From Halomonas sp. GT (GTDB taxonomy: Bacteria; Pseudomonadota; Gammaproteobacteria; Pseudomonadales; Halomonadaceae), in contig NZ_CP020562.1 of assembly GCF_002082565.1 (NCBI RefSeq), forward strand, positions 558,001-622,000: 64,000 nucleotides of DNA, in the 5' to 3' direction. The first letter of the stretch is position 1. Each line of letters begins with the position of its first letter. Position numbers and translations under genes: made by a program. The notes below the pieces were generated by a model, which was not told the DNA's origin, did no database searches, and was given only the letters and a program-made list of their open reading frames with translations. Positions 1 through 8,905 of this stretch are shown here, piece after piece.

Positions 1-929
1 GTGACAGCTAGCAGCAGCGCACGGCCACTAAAGGCAATTGCCGTTGACCCTGATGTCCGCGAGCCGTTGGCCAACCAACGCTGACAGAGGCACTTGACCC
101 CTTGTTCGCCAAGCCACCAGGTAAGCAGTGCCGCCAGGGTAACGCCGAGCTGTAGCACGGCACCGGCAGATGCCATAAATCGGCGGCTTAAATCGGGATC
201 ATTAAACCAGGTGAGCACCGAAACACTCAGCGTTGGTGGCAAGGTAGGGCCAAGAATCAACGCCATATCCACCACCGACGTGGCGTAGGCAATAACGGCA
301 TAAACTGGCAAGCGAATGAGAGGGTAAAGCGCTGGGAAAACGCACTTCAGCCAAGCAATGCCGGGTGCATAGCCCAGCGACCGCGCCAAGGTGACACGTT
401 GTTCAGGGCGCAACTGAGGGAGCGTAGCTAAACTCATCAATAGCAAAAAGGGCACTTCTTTGAGTATCAGGCCCGCCATTAGCGCAAGCCCTAACGGGTC
501 GTTGACGATCAGCAGGTCAGGTGGGCGCTCCCACCCAGTGAGTCCAGGAGAGACCCAGCGCACCAGCAACCCTGAAGGGGCAATCAAAAAGGCGAGCCCG
601 AATGCCACGGCTGCGTGGGGAATGGCCAGTAGCGGTGAGACCATTCGCCGAATGGCGCGGTCAATCCAGGTTCCTTGGCTAGCTGCCAGGAACAGCACCA
701 CGATAAACAGTGCCACCAAGGTGGTGATCAGACCGCTAAAATAGCTCAGCAGTACGGAACGGTGGAGACCCGCACGCCCCCATAGAGCATGCCATGCTTC
801 CAGATGAAACGTGCCCTCTCCGAGTACCGGTAAATAGCCAAAGGCAGGCAACAACACCATACCAAGCCCCACACTTACTGGAATAACCAAAAGTGCAATA
901 AGCAGTATAGGGGCTAGCCGCAGGATCAA
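1..929 (-). CDS. ynjC: YnjC-like ABC transporter permease, N-terminal part (runs off the window)
   Basis: The reverse strand is open from base 929 to the window edge, giving about 309 residues rich in hydrophobic segments and beginning ILRLAPILLIALLVIPV. I take TTG at 929-927 as start: it directly follows the stop codon of the upstream binding protein, and the first in-frame ATG lies about 20 codons inside the first membrane segment. An EAA-type permease loop is visible near LARSLGYAPGIAWLKCVFP. E. coli YnjC is a double-length permease of about 510 residues, so roughly the C-terminal 40% would lie outside the window. Identity follows from the neighbour, which is clearly YnjB-like. Inner membrane; substrate unknown. 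An ATPase gene (ynjD-like) is expected just beyond the edge. Confidence 0.8.
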   Translation of the reverse strand, partial: MILRLAPILLIALLVIPVSVGLGMVLLPAFGYLPVLGEGTFHLEAWHALWGRAGLHRSVLLSYFSGLITTLVALFIVVLFLAASQGTWIDRAIRRMVSPLLAIPHAAVAFGLAFLIAPSGLLVRWVSPGLTGWERPPDLLIVNDPLGLALMAGLILKEVPFLLLMSLATLPQLRPEQRVTLARSLGYAPGIAWLKCVFPALYPLIRLPVYAVIAYATSVVDMALILGPTLPPTLSVSVLTWFNDPDLSRRFMASAGAVLQLGVTLAALLTWWLGEQGVKCLCQRWLANGSRTSGSTAIAFSGRALLLAV

Positions 930-2147
930 TTAATTAACGCCATAACGCTTAAGCCACGCATCCTGTAGCGCCGTCATCCAGCTGGGGTGAGGTTCGGCCA
1001 GGGTATTGGAAAGTGCATCGGCGGGCAGAGCAGATGGGTGGCTTTCGCCTTGTTCGAAGAGCGCCTTGTCGTTTTCATCTAACCGACTGACTGCCAATAC
1101 GGTGCGATCGCCCCACATGCTAAGCGACTGCTTTTGGGCTTGGGCTTCAGGTGAGAGCAGAAAGTTGGCTAGTGCCATTGCGCCTGCTTTATGGGGAGAA
1201 TTATAGGGAATAGCGACAAAGTGAACGTTTCCTAGGGTGCCGCCTTCCAGCACGTAGCTGCGCACACTCTCTGGGAGTTCATACTCCATCACCGCGACGG
1301 CGGCATCTGTCGGGTAGAAGGAGAAGGCCACGCTGAGTTCACCATCGCTCATTAAAGTGCGAAGGTTAGGGCCTGATTCCGGGAAACTTCGGCCGCTGCG
1401 CCATAGGTATGGGTGTAACTCATCCAGATAATCCCACAATGGCGCAGTGATCTCCGCAAACTCCGCTTCAACCACTGGCGCATAAAGGGCGTCATCTTGA
1501 TTCGATAATTCAATTAACGCCTGTTTTAAAAAGGTGCTACCGGTGAAATCGGGAATACGTGGATAGCTGAATTGGCCAGGATTATCTTTGGCCCACTCCA
1601 GTAAATCCGCAATACTTTGCGGCGGCGTTTCAGTTTGAGCGCTGTCGTAGTAGAAAGTGATTTGTGCTTTTCCCCATGGAGACTCATAGCCTTCAGTAGG
1701 CAACGTAAAGTCGGTAACCACTTCTGGGTTTTCATCTGAGTGAGTCAAGGCGAAGTTAGGCAGGGATTCGGCAAAGGGGCCAAATAAGAGGTCCTGTTCG
1801 CGCATGGCGGCGAAGTTTTCGCCGTTAATCCAGATCAGGTCGATGCGGCCATCATCCATGTTACCAGCCTGCTTTTCACCCAGTACTCGAGCAACGGCAC
1901 TACCTGTGTCGTCTAACTTCACATGCTCTACATCGACGCCATACGTGGACTGCATTTGCTCGGACACCCAAGCGATATATCGGTTGGTGCGACTGTCACC
2001 GCCCCACGCGTTCCAGTAAATGGTTTGACCCTCGGCGGCTTGCAATACGGCATCCCAATCATTGGGATCTGGGGCAGCCATGGCGGGCAGCGCCAGTGAC
2101 AACATGGCAGTGGCGACAGCGGTCATTAGGGTGGCGCGTGGTTTCAT
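930..2147 (-). CDS. ynjB: YnjB-like ABC transporter substrate-binding protein
   Basis: A 405-residue periplasmic binding protein. Residues 1-24 form a signal peptide with an AMA cleavage site. The mature part opens with QTIYWNAWGGDSRTNRYI, the hallmark of the YnjB group of extracellular solute-binding proteins, and ends in KRYGVN. It should deliver a solute to the YnjC-like permease whose start touches its stop codon. The substrate of YnjBCD is not established; related clusters have been proposed to carry thiamine-like or other small cations, which I treat as a hypothesis only. The gene lies 24 bases downstream of a kinase-fold gene on the same strand, so the three are probably one transcript. 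Confidence 0.85.
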   Translation of the reverse strand: MKPRATLMTAVATAMLSLALPAMAAPDPNDWDAVLQAAEGQTIYWNAWGGDSRTNRYIAWVSEQMQSTYGVDVEHVKLDDTGSAVARVLGEKQAGNMDDGRIDLIWINGENFAAMREQDLLFGPFAESLPNFALTHSDENPEVVTDFTLPTEGYESPWGKAQITFYYDSAQTETPPQSIADLLEWAKDNPGQFSYPRIPDFTGSTFLKQALIELSNQDDALYAPVVEAEFAEITAPLWDYLDELHPYLWRSGRSFPESGPNLRTLMSDGELSVAFSFYPTDAAVAVMEYELPESVRSYVLEGGTLGNVHFVAIPYNSPHKAGAMALANFLLSPEAQAQKQSLSMWGDRTVLAVSRLDENDKALFEQGESHPSALPADALSNTLAEPHPSWMTALQDAWLKRYGVN

Positions 2148-2171
2148 CGTACACCTTTTAAAATCAGTTGG

Positions 2172-3206
2172 TTATAGAGATGCTTTTAGGTAGAGAAGTT
2201 CATTATGAACATGCTCAATAATCGGCAGTGATAAATAGTGCTCGACCCGGTCGCGAACATGGGCAATGACGTCAGCATCGGTGAGATCTGCTGACCAGTC
2301 CTGGCCACGGTGCGCGGCATCTTTACGTTGCAAATGCTGGGCACGCCACTTGGCGCACCATGTTAATGACCACAGCCAAGTGGCACGTCGGCAGGCAACC
2401 AGCGTTTCCGCGCTGGGTGATTTACCCACATGCGCTTGCCAACGCTGATAAAAAGCGACGACGTCTTCCAGAGTAAGCACTGCCTGGCTGTTAATGTCCC
2501 AGGTGGTCGAGGTGTAAAGCGAGGTGTGGGCAAGATCAATGCCCGGTAGGCCGTAGCGACACTTCTCTAAGTCCACCAGCATCGCGCTACCCTCTGCGGT
2601 GATCAAAAAGTTTCCAGGGTGGGTATCAAAGCTGATCAAGCAGCGCTCGGCATCGGGCAGCGTGGTGGGCAGAGCCTCCAGCTCATCGCGAACACGGGCA
2701 ATGATATCGGGTTCCAAGTCGGCCTTTTCCAGCCACTCGGACTGATGGCTAACTTCCTCACACATGGCTTGCCATGAGTCGGCAGGCGCCAGTAATGGTT
2801 GGGGATGCTCAGGTAGCGGTAAGCGGTGTAGGCTTGCCAGGGTCTCTGCGATACGTGGTAAATCCTGCGGTAGCTGTGCCAGCCGCCCTTCAATAGCATC
2901 GACCAGCAGCCCGCCACGCGGCAGGGCATCACTCACGGGCAAGATGCCATGCAAGCGGGGCACTTGGCCTCCCTGGCTGGCGCGTTCGTAGCACGCAGCT
3001 TCATATGCCAGGTTATCGGCAGGGGCTAGATTCATTTGGCTCTGTTTTGGCAGTCGTGCGACCCAATCATCGCCATCGCGATGTACCCATACATGATCGT
3101 GGGCAAGCCCAGTATCTGCCATCGGTGAAAGCGACTGGTAAGCGATCTCCGCCTGTTGCAGGGTGTTTTCCAGTGCCTGCAAACGCGCCGCTAATGGTGT
3201 TGGCAT
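2172..3206 (-). CDS. Phosphotransferase (APH/choline-kinase fold)
   Basis: A 344-residue protein with the aminoglycoside-phosphotransferase/small-molecule kinase fold. The catalytic-loop equivalent is FDTHPGNFLI (around residue 190) and the metal-binding segment that follows is LVDLEKCRYG, which together correspond to the HxDxxxxN and DxD/DFE elements of this superfamily, though with an offset Asp before the His. The family covers choline, thiamine, homoserine and antibiotic kinases, so the substrate cannot be read from sequence. Being first in a probable operon with YnjB and YnjC suggests it phosphorylates, and so traps, whatever that importer brings in; this is inference. Starts at ATG 3206, divergent from the Lrp-type regulator across 266 bases. 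Confidence 0.75.
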   Translation of the reverse strand: MPTPLAARLQALENTLQQAEIAYQSLSPMADTGLAHDHVWVHRDGDDWVARLPKQSQMNLAPADNLAYEAACYERASQGGQVPRLHGILPVSDALPRGGLLVDAIEGRLAQLPQDLPRIAETLASLHRLPLPEHPQPLLAPADSWQAMCEEVSHQSEWLEKADLEPDIIARVRDELEALPTTLPDAERCLISFDTHPGNFLITAEGSAMLVDLEKCRYGLPGIDLAHTSLYTSTTWDINSQAVLTLEDVVAFYQRWQAHVGKSPSAETLVACRRATWLWSLTWCAKWRAQHLQRKDAAHRGQDWSADLTDADVIAHVRDRVEHYLSLPIIEHVHNELLYLKASL

Positions 3207-3306
3207 AGCTTCGTCCGTGTCGGTATATGTTTAGCAATGCCAGTTAGTGGCAGTATTGTCGCCAACCTTACATGTTCTGTCGTAAAGAGTGATTAAAACG
3301 CAGTTA

Positions 3307-3347
3307 ATAGGCGTTAAAATACACGCCTATGGCGTTTGCCTATAGGC
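3307..3347. promoter_or_regulatory. Two palindromes in the kinase/Lrp divergent gap
   Basis: ATAGGCG (3307-3313) and CGCCTAT (3324-3330) form an inverted repeat with a 10-base spacer, and a perfect 10-base palindrome GCCTATAGGC follows at 3338-3347. The shared GCCTAT core repeats three times in 41 bases. The position between divergent genes, one of them a DNA-binding regulator, suggests an operator; Lrp/AsnC proteins often bind several spaced sites. No T-run follows, so a terminator is less likely. Confidence 0.45.
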
Positions 3348-3441
3348 TATAAGTTTGTCGCTTAGCGGTAAGTTTGCTGATGATCATTTAGGATACGGTT
3401 TTATTCTTAACGGGCATCTATCAGGCGAATGCTGCTATTTG

Positions 3442-3466
3442 TCTAGGGCTGATTATCTAGGGCTGA
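3442..3466. repeat. Tandem 14-base repeat before the Lrp gene
   Basis: TCTAGGGCTGA occurs at 3442-3452 and again at 3456-3466, a perfect 11-base match at a 14-base period. The second copy ends seven bases before the ATG at 3473 and covers the place where a ribosome binding site would be. It belongs to the group of short intergenic tandem duplications noted across this window. Confidence 0.7.
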
Positions 3467-3472
3467 GAGTCA

Positions 3473-3964
3473 ATGAAAAAAACTGCTATTGATGCCGCAG
3501 ATATCCGCATTCTTTGCGCATTACAACAACATGGCCCGCTCAGCAAAATGAAACTCTCCGAGCTGGTCAACCTGTCTCCAACACCCTGTTGGGTACGTTT
3601 TAACCGTTTAAAACAGGCAGGGCTTATACGTGGATACCACGCTGACATTGCACTTAATCAAATCGCGAACGCCTCGAAGGTGGTGGTGACCGTTTCTCTT
3701 AAGGAGCATCAAAAATCGGCGTTCGAGCGTTTTGAGCGTTACATCAATCAAGTAGATGAAATTATCGAGTGTATTGCCACGGGCGGAGGCATGGATTATG
3801 TGTTGAAAGTTGTGGCTCCAAGTTTAGATGCCTTTCAGCAAGTGATAGAGGGCCTGCTCGCCCCAGAGTTGGGAGTAGAACGTTATATGACGTATATCAC
3901 TACCAGAGAAGTAAAATCGACCCAGTTGAATCTCGCTTGTCTTATGACAAATAAAGGCCACTAA
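3473..3964 (+). CDS. Lrp/AsnC family transcriptional regulator
   Basis: A 163-residue protein of the usual Lrp length. The N-terminal winged helix-turn-helix spans about residues 7-55 (DAADIRILCALQQHGPLSK, then LSELVNLSPTPCWVRFNRLK), and the rest is a RAM/AsnC ligand-binding domain, including the ATGGGMDYVLKV strand and glycine turn. It lies just upstream of, and in the same direction as, the methyl-transfer operon starting at 4220 and is divergent from the kinase/YnjBC group, so it could control either. Lrp regulators normally respond to amino acids or similar small molecules. That it senses the substrate or product of the downstream pathway is inference. Confidence 0.9.
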   Translation: MKKTAIDAADIRILCALQQHGPLSKMKLSELVNLSPTPCWVRFNRLKQAGLIRGYHADIALNQIANASKVVVTVSLKEHQKSAFERFERYINQVDEIIECIATGGGMDYVLKVVAPSLDAFQQVIEGLLAPELGVERYMTYITTREVKSTQLNLACLMTNKGH

Positions 3965-4219
3965 GCAACACCGCTGGCCATTGGATGACGATTGTCTTTC
4001 CCGCTAACTCCCTATCCTCCTTACACCTAATCCTGCTAGATACGACGTGTGAAACTGACGGTATCCCTCTTACTGCCAAGCCATTAAAACTTGGTCTGTT
4101 CAGACTTCTTAAATCGTTTTTTTAGGCCGCGCCGTCACATCTTGTACCCCTATAGTGCATGTACTGAACGCCTAGTCGTTCGATTGACTATAAAACACTA
4201 CAAAAACAAGGTGGTTAGC

Positions 4220-5401
4220 ATGCCAAATACGACATTAAACAACGTGGTTGTTAGCATCAGTAAGGAAGACGATTTTGGCTTTGGTACACAGATTCGTAAG
4301 TCCCCTTACTTTGACGCAACTGTTCGCTGGGGGGCAACGGCGTTTTCGGTTTACAACCATATGTATATTCCACGTGCATTTGGCAACCCTGAGCAGAATT
4401 TTTGGAATTTAGTAAATGACGCCATTCTGTGTGATGTGGCTGCCGAGCGTCAGGTGGAAATTACCGGCCCAGATGCAGCGAAATTTGTGCAGCGTATGAC
4501 GCCACGTGACTTGTCCTCCATGGCGGTTGGGCAGTGTAAATACATCTTAATGACCAATGCTGAGGGCGGCATTCTGAATGATCCGATTTTACTTCGATTG
4601 GCAGAGAATCACTTCTGGATATCGTTAGCTGACAGCGACATTTTATTATGGGCGCAAGGGCTTGCTGTCAACTCAGAACTGAATGTGAGGATCAACGAAC
4701 CAGATGTCTCTCCTCTGCAGTTACAGGGGCCTCGCTCGGGTGACGTGATGAATGCGCTGTTTGGTGACAGCATCATGGATCTCCGCTATTTCTGGCTGCG
4801 CGAGGTTGAGCTGAACGGTATTCCGCTGATTGTTTCACGTACTGGCTGGTCAAGTGAGCTGGGCTACGAGCTCTATTTGCGTGATGGTTCACGAGGCGAT
4901 GAACTCTGGGAGACCATCATGGCAGCAGGGCGGCCCTTTGGTTTGCAGCCTGGTCATACGTCGTCAATCCGTCGCATCGAAGGTGGCATGCTCTCCTATC
5001 ATGCGGATGCGGACATGCACACTAACCCCTATGAACTGGGCATGGACCGCCTAGTGAATCTCGACATGGCTACCGACTTTATTGGCAAAGCAGCTTTGCA
5101 GCGTATCCAGGCGCAAGGCGTGAGCCGCAAGCAGGTTGGGCTATGGATTGATGCAGCTCCGCTGAAAGGCCCAAACACCACTTTCTGGTCGCTTGAACGC
5201 AATGGCGACGTCGTTGGCAAGGTAACCTCCGCTGTTTACTCCCCGCGCTTAGATCAGAATATTGCGCTGGCGATGGTGGCGGTTGAGTACGCCGACCTTG
5301 GAACTGAGCTAGACGTGTATACCGCTGTCGGTTCAGCTCGGGCCGTTGTTGTCGAGAAACCTTTCTTTGACCCCCAAAAGAAACTCGCCGTATCGGCATA
5401 A
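4220..5401 (+). CDS. DmdA/GcvT-like tetrahydrofolate-dependent methyltransferase (demethylase)
   Basis: From ATG 4220 the protein has 393 residues; AAGGTGG lies five bases upstream, and a longer frame back to 4091 has no support. It belongs to the folate-binding aminomethyltransferase (GcvT) superfamily and resembles the DMSP demethylase DmdA more than glycine-cleavage GcvT: the N-terminal VYNHMYIPRAF, then CDVAAERQVEITGPDA, MTPRDLSSM, GGILNDPI, FWISLADSD, NEPDVSPLQLQGP, RTGW, and RRIEGGMLSYHADAD. This class moves a methyl group from an S-, N- or O-methyl donor to THF, giving 5-methyl-THF. The next four genes are exactly those needed to oxidise 5-methyl-THF to formate. The substrate is unknown: DMSP, another sulfonio or betaine compound, or a methoxyl compound are possible. 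Cytoplasmic. Confidence 0.8.
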   Translation: MPNTTLNNVVVSISKEDDFGFGTQIRKSPYFDATVRWGATAFSVYNHMYIPRAFGNPEQNFWNLVNDAILCDVAAERQVEITGPDAAKFVQRMTPRDLSSMAVGQCKYILMTNAEGGILNDPILLRLAENHFWISLADSDILLWAQGLAVNSELNVRINEPDVSPLQLQGPRSGDVMNALFGDSIMDLRYFWLREVELNGIPLIVSRTGWSSELGYELYLRDGSRGDELWETIMAAGRPFGLQPGHTSSIRRIEGGMLSYHADADMHTNPYELGMDRLVNLDMATDFIGKAALQRIQAQGVSRKQVGLWIDAAPLKGPNTTFWSLERNGDVVGKVTSAVYSPRLDQNIALAMVAVEYADLGTELDVYTAVGSARAVVVEKPFFDPQKKLAVSA

Positions 5402-5463
5402 AAGTAAGCGTGGGGGCCGAAGGGCGGTTGCTTTCGTTCGCATAACAGCCACAGGAGCGCTTT

Positions 5464-5946
5464 ATGTATTCCATTCGTCGTTGGGTCGTACGCAACGCAA
5501 GATTTTTTGAGGTCGCTTACCGTCTGTTCGAACCAGTGGTCGTCACGTTAACGCCACTATGGAAATGGATGGGGTACCCGCGAGCAGAAAAAGCCGTTAG
5601 CAAGCTGGAAAAGGTCTCCAAGGAGTTGCTGTTCGACTGCAAGATGTGTGGCCAATGTGTCCTGAGTTCTACGGGTATGTCTTGCCCTATGAACTGCCCA
5701 AAAAACATGCGAAATGGCCCATGTGGTGGCGTCTTACAGAACGGGAACTGTGAAGTGCTTCCCGATAAGCGGTGTGTCTGGGTAGAAGCCTGGGAGGGCA
5801 GTCAGAGAATGCAAGCTGGTGGCCAGATACATGCTGTGCAGTTGCCGGTTGATCATCGTCTAAAGGGGAGCTCGTCTTGGCTGCGTGTGGCGCGACAGGC
5901 TGAGGAAAAAGCACCACATCATAAGCAAGGGGAGCGTAATGATTAA
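5464..5946 (+). CDS. MetV-like cysteine-rich protein (MTHFR C-terminal-type domain)
   Basis: A 160-residue protein preceded by AGGAG. Residues 59-104 carry eight cysteines (59, 62, 65, 74, 78, 87, 96, 104), beginning CKMCGQCVLSS and continuing through NMRNGPCGGV. This is the domain annotated as methylenetetrahydrofolate reductase C-terminal, the same family as the iron-sulfur/zinc subunit MetV that partners MetF in acetogens. The N-terminal 50 residues are hydrophobic and basic and may lie on a membrane or partner protein. The last codons overlap the start of metF by eight bases, which implies translational coupling and supports a physical MetV-MetF pair. Its likely role is to pass electrons to or from the MetF flavin; in this organism that is inference. 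Confidence 0.8.
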   Translation: MYSIRRWVVRNARFFEVAYRLFEPVVVTLTPLWKWMGYPRAEKAVSKLEKVSKELLFDCKMCGQCVLSSTGMSCPMNCPKNMRNGPCGGVLQNGNCEVLPDKRCVWVEAWEGSQRMQAGGQIHAVQLPVDHRLKGSSSWLRVARQAEEKAPHHKQGERND

Positions 5947-6973
5947 CCACGAGAGAGGCCATGATCGTTTAGTGGCAACACCAGCGGCATATAGCTCTGC
6001 CGGACGTCTGGAGCGTGTCTTAAAGGCTGGTTATTTTGCCGTTACCAGTGAGTTGGCTCCTCCCGATTCTGCGAATCCTGAAGACGTGTATATGCGAGCA
6101 AGAGTCTTTGATGGTTACGTAGACAGTTTAAATGCGACGGATGGTTCCGGTGCTAACTGCCATATGTCTAGCGTGGCAATGTGCGCGTTGTTATCACGTG
6201 TTGGCTACGACACGGTGATGCAGGTTTCCTGTCGAGATAGAAACCGCATCGCCATTCAAGGCGATGTATTAGGTGCCGCCGCATTGGGCGTCAACAATGT
6301 CCTATGTCTGACGGGAGATGGTGTACAGGTAGGCGACCATCCACAAGCAAAGCCGGTGTTTGACCTCGACTCGATGTCGCTATTAGAAGTCATCGCAGGG
6401 CTACGTGACAAAAAGATGTTTGTCAGCGGCCGTAAAATAAGCGACCCACCAAAGGTGTTTCTGGGGGCAGCTGAAAACCCATTTGTACCGCCACATGATT
6501 TTCGACCTTATCGATTGGCTAAAAAAATTGCTGCAGGGGCGCAGTTCATTCAAACGCAGTACTGTTTTGATCTACCTCGCTTTGCAACGTTTATGGCCCG
6601 CTCGCGAGACCTTGGGCTACTCGAAAAATGCTTTATTTTGCCTGGTGTTGGGCCGTTGGCATCGGCACGCACTGCCAACTGGATGCGACATCATGTACCG
6701 GGTGTGCATATTCCTGACGCCGTGATTAAACGGCTCGAAGGTGCACAGGATCAAAAGCATGAAGGGCGTCAGATATGTATCGAGATGATTCAGCAGTTAC
6801 GAGAGATACATGGCGTCAGCGGGGTCCATGTAATGGCCCATCGTCAGGAATCTGCAGTCGCCGACATTATTGAAAAATCCGGTGTATTACGTGATCGGCG
6901 GCCATGGTTTCCTGGGAGCGACCAGCGTCTTGATAAGCCTCATGAATTGCCAGTAGACCTCAATTTAGAGTGA
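5939..6973 (+). CDS. metF: Methylenetetrahydrofolate reductase (MetF)
   Basis: I choose ATG 5939, with a GGGGAG ribosome site a few bases upstream, over a longer frame from 5885; this gives 344 residues. The flavin-binding TIM barrel is recognisable: FAVTSELAPPDSANPE carries the catalytic Glu of the family's TxExxPP motif, LCLTGDGV the Asp near the flavin, and AAGAQFIQTQYCFD the strand that binds folate. The enzyme interconverts 5-methyl- and 5,10-methylene-THF. Next to a methyl-THF-forming demethylase and PurU, the oxidative direction is the likely one here, whereas biosynthetic MetF works reductively. It is therefore probably a second, catabolic copy; the biosynthetic one is not in this window. 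Confidence 0.88.
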   Translation: MINHERGHDRLVATPAAYSSAGRLERVLKAGYFAVTSELAPPDSANPEDVYMRARVFDGYVDSLNATDGSGANCHMSSVAMCALLSRVGYDTVMQVSCRDRNRIAIQGDVLGAAALGVNNVLCLTGDGVQVGDHPQAKPVFDLDSMSLLEVIAGLRDKKMFVSGRKISDPPKVFLGAAENPFVPPHDFRPYRLAKKIAAGAQFIQTQYCFDLPRFATFMARSRDLGLLEKCFILPGVGPLASARTANWMRHHVPGVHIPDAVIKRLEGAQDQKHEGRQICIEMIQQLREIHGVSGVHVMAHRQESAVADIIEKSGVLRDRRPWFPGSDQRLDKPHELPVDLNLE

Positions 6974-7086
6974 GGCGTACTTAACTGTTGAGCGATAGTG
7001 GCTAAATGCTTTTCGAGACAAACGCGTCGTTGTGGCGTGTCCAGACAACCCAGCATCTCATTATCTATTTGCATAGGCTTTCTGTT

Positions 7087-7962
7087 GTGACAAAAAATCT
7101 GGATCAAACAAATCACTTTGTCTTAACCGTCAGATGCGAAACGGGTCCGGGTATCGTCTCTGGTGTTACCTCATATCTAGCAGATCACGGTTGCAATATC
7201 GGCGAATTATCTCAGTTCGACGATAAAATTACCGGACAGTTTTTCATGCGCGCCGTGTTCAATATTCTGCCAAATTCCAGCGTCTCTTTTGCTCAAATAC
7301 AAGCAGGGTTTGTTGAGTTGGCCGACCGGCTTGGTTTGGACTGGCAGATGTACCAGGCCGATCAGCCCGCGCGGGTTTTGATAATGGTATCCCGCTTTGA
7401 TCACTGTCTACTCGATCTGCTTTATCGGCACCGTAAAGGTGAGCTGAATATCGAAATTACCGCAGTGGTATCGAACCATCTGGACCTGCGGCCCATCGCA
7501 GAGCGTGAAGGTATTCGTTTTATTTATATGCCTGTCACCAAAGAGAACAAACCGGCCCAAGAAGCTGAACTGATGAAGCTGGTTCATGAAACAGAAACCG
7601 AATTGGTGGTCCTGGCGCGTTACATGCAAATTCTATCTGACCAGCTGTGTCAGCAACTGCATGGGCGAGCCATTAATATTCATCACTCTTTTCTACCCGG
7701 TTTCAAGGGTGCCAAACCCTATCATCAGGCGTTTGATCGTGGGGTCAAACTGATCGGTGCCACGGCGCATTATGTGACCGCCGACCTAGATGAAGGCCCA
7801 ATAATCGAGCAATCTGTGCAGCCGGTTGATCACGCCTACTACCCAGAAGAGTTAGTGGCGCTAGGACGTGATACCGAAACGATGGCGCTGACACGTGCTG
7901 TAAAGCTTCACGCTGAGCGTCGCATTTTTCTCTCGGCTGACAAAACCGTGATTTTCAAATAG
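7087..7962 (+). CDS. purU: Formyltetrahydrofolate deformylase (PurU)
   Basis: Hydrolyses 10-formyl-THF to formate and THF. An N-terminal ACT domain ([21 protein letters not shown]) precedes a formyltransferase-fold domain with the catalytic Asn-His-Asp set in [11 protein letters not shown] and [10 protein letters not shown]. The frame is open from ATG 7006, but homology to PurU (about 285 residues) begins at residue 28 of that frame, so GTG 7087, giving 291 residues, is my preferred start; its ribosome site is weak and 7006 cannot be excluded. In this operon PurU would release the oxidised C1 unit as formate and regenerate free THF for the demethylase. Confidence 0.88.
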   Translation: MTKNLDQTNHFVLTVRCETGPGIVSGVTSYLADHGCNIGELSQFDDKITGQFFMRAVFNILPNSSVSFAQIQAGFVELADRLGLDWQMYQADQPARVLIMVSRFDHCLLDLLYRHRKGELNIEITAVVSNHLDLRPIAEREGIRFIYMPVTKENKPAQEAELMKLVHETETELVVLARYMQILSDQLCQQLHGRAINIHHSFLPGFKGAKPYHQAFDRGVKLIGATAHYVTADLDEGPIIEQSVQPVDHAYYPEELVALGRDTETMALTRAVKLHAERRIFLSADKTVIFK

Positions 7963-7978
7963 CAACAGTGAGCCCCCT

Positions 7979-8905
7979 ATGGCCCAGTTAATAGATGGTA
8001 AAGCGCTCTCCGCTAAGGTGTTGCAGCAAGTGGCCTCAGAGGTTGCGTCACTCAGCGCTGAACATGGCATTAAACCTATGCTGGCCGTGGTGCTGGTAGG
8101 TGAAGATCCGGCTAGCCAGATATACGTCAGAAATAAGATGAAGCGAGCGAGTGAGGTGGGCATCGGCTCAAGAGAGTATGTACTTGATGCTGGCATTACT
8201 CAGGATGAGCTAGCGCAGTTGATCGATGCTTTGAACAACGATGCTGATGTACATGGCATTCTGGTTCAGCTACCACTTCCCGCTCAGCTGGATGAAGATA
8301 CCGTTATCGAATCGGTCCATCCGGATAAGGATGTTGATGGGTTTCATCCGTTAAACGTCGGCGCGCTTGCTGCCGGAAGCGACACGGTGGTGCCATGTAC
8401 ACCACAGGGCTGCATGATCATGCTCCGCCAGATCCACTCAGATTTGAGCGGTAAACATGCGGTGGTGATCGGGCGCTCCAATATTGTCGGTAAGCCGATG
8501 GCCATGCTGCTTTTGCAAGCCAACTGTACGGTGACTATTGCCCATTCCCATACGCAGGGTATTGAATCCCTATGCCGCCAAGCCGATATCGTTATTGCAG
8601 CGGTTGGCTGTAGAGAGCTTGTTGATGCTGACTGGGTAAAGCCAGGCGCAACGGTGATTGATGTTGGTATTAATGCTATTGAGATTGATGGCACGCGCAA
8701 GCTCGTTGGCGATGTAGCCTTTGACGCGGTCTCCCAAGTTGCCGGTGCCATTTCGCCAGTGCCCGGTGGCGTGGGACCGATGACAATCGCTTGTCTGTTG
8801 CTGAACACCACGGGTGCCGTAAAACGTCAGCTACCGCGTACGTTTGATCTGGCGTCGGGTACTGTGAATAAACCAATAAGGAGTTACTGCTATGTCCGTT
8901 CATGA
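7979..8905 (+). CDS. folD: Methylene-THF dehydrogenase / methenyl-THF cyclohydrolase (FolD)
   Basis: A 308-residue bifunctional enzyme that oxidises 5,10-methylene-THF with NADP and opens the methenyl ring to 10-formyl-THF. Visible marks are [14 protein letters not shown] (the catalytic Tyr and Lys), [21 protein letters not shown], the Rossmann [14 protein letters not shown] and [13 protein letters not shown]. It is about 20 residues longer than usual; the tail overlaps the start of the following OsmC gene by 14 bases. It sits 16 bases after purU. Functionally it links MetF to PurU in the C1 oxidation route. Confidence 0.93.
   Translation: MAQLIDGKALSAKVLQQVASEVASLSAEHGIKPMLAVVLVGEDPASQIYVRNKMKRASEVGIGSREYVLDAGITQDELAQLIDALNNDADVHGILVQLPLPAQLDEDTVIESVHPDKDVDGFHPLNVGALAAGSDTVVPCTPQGCMIMLRQIHSDLSGKHAVVIGRSNIVGKPMAMLLLQANCTVTIAHSHTQGIESLCRQADIVIAAVGCRELVDADWVKPGATVIDVGINAIEIDGTRKLVGDVAFDAVSQVAGAISPVPGGVGPMTIACLLLNTTGAVKRQLPRTFDLASGTVNKPIRSYCYVRS

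Noticed and set aside
4091..4219. N-terminal extension of the DmdA/GcvT-like protein
   Set aside because: The extra 43 residues are arginine/leucine-rich with no family match; ATG 4220 has a good ribosome site.
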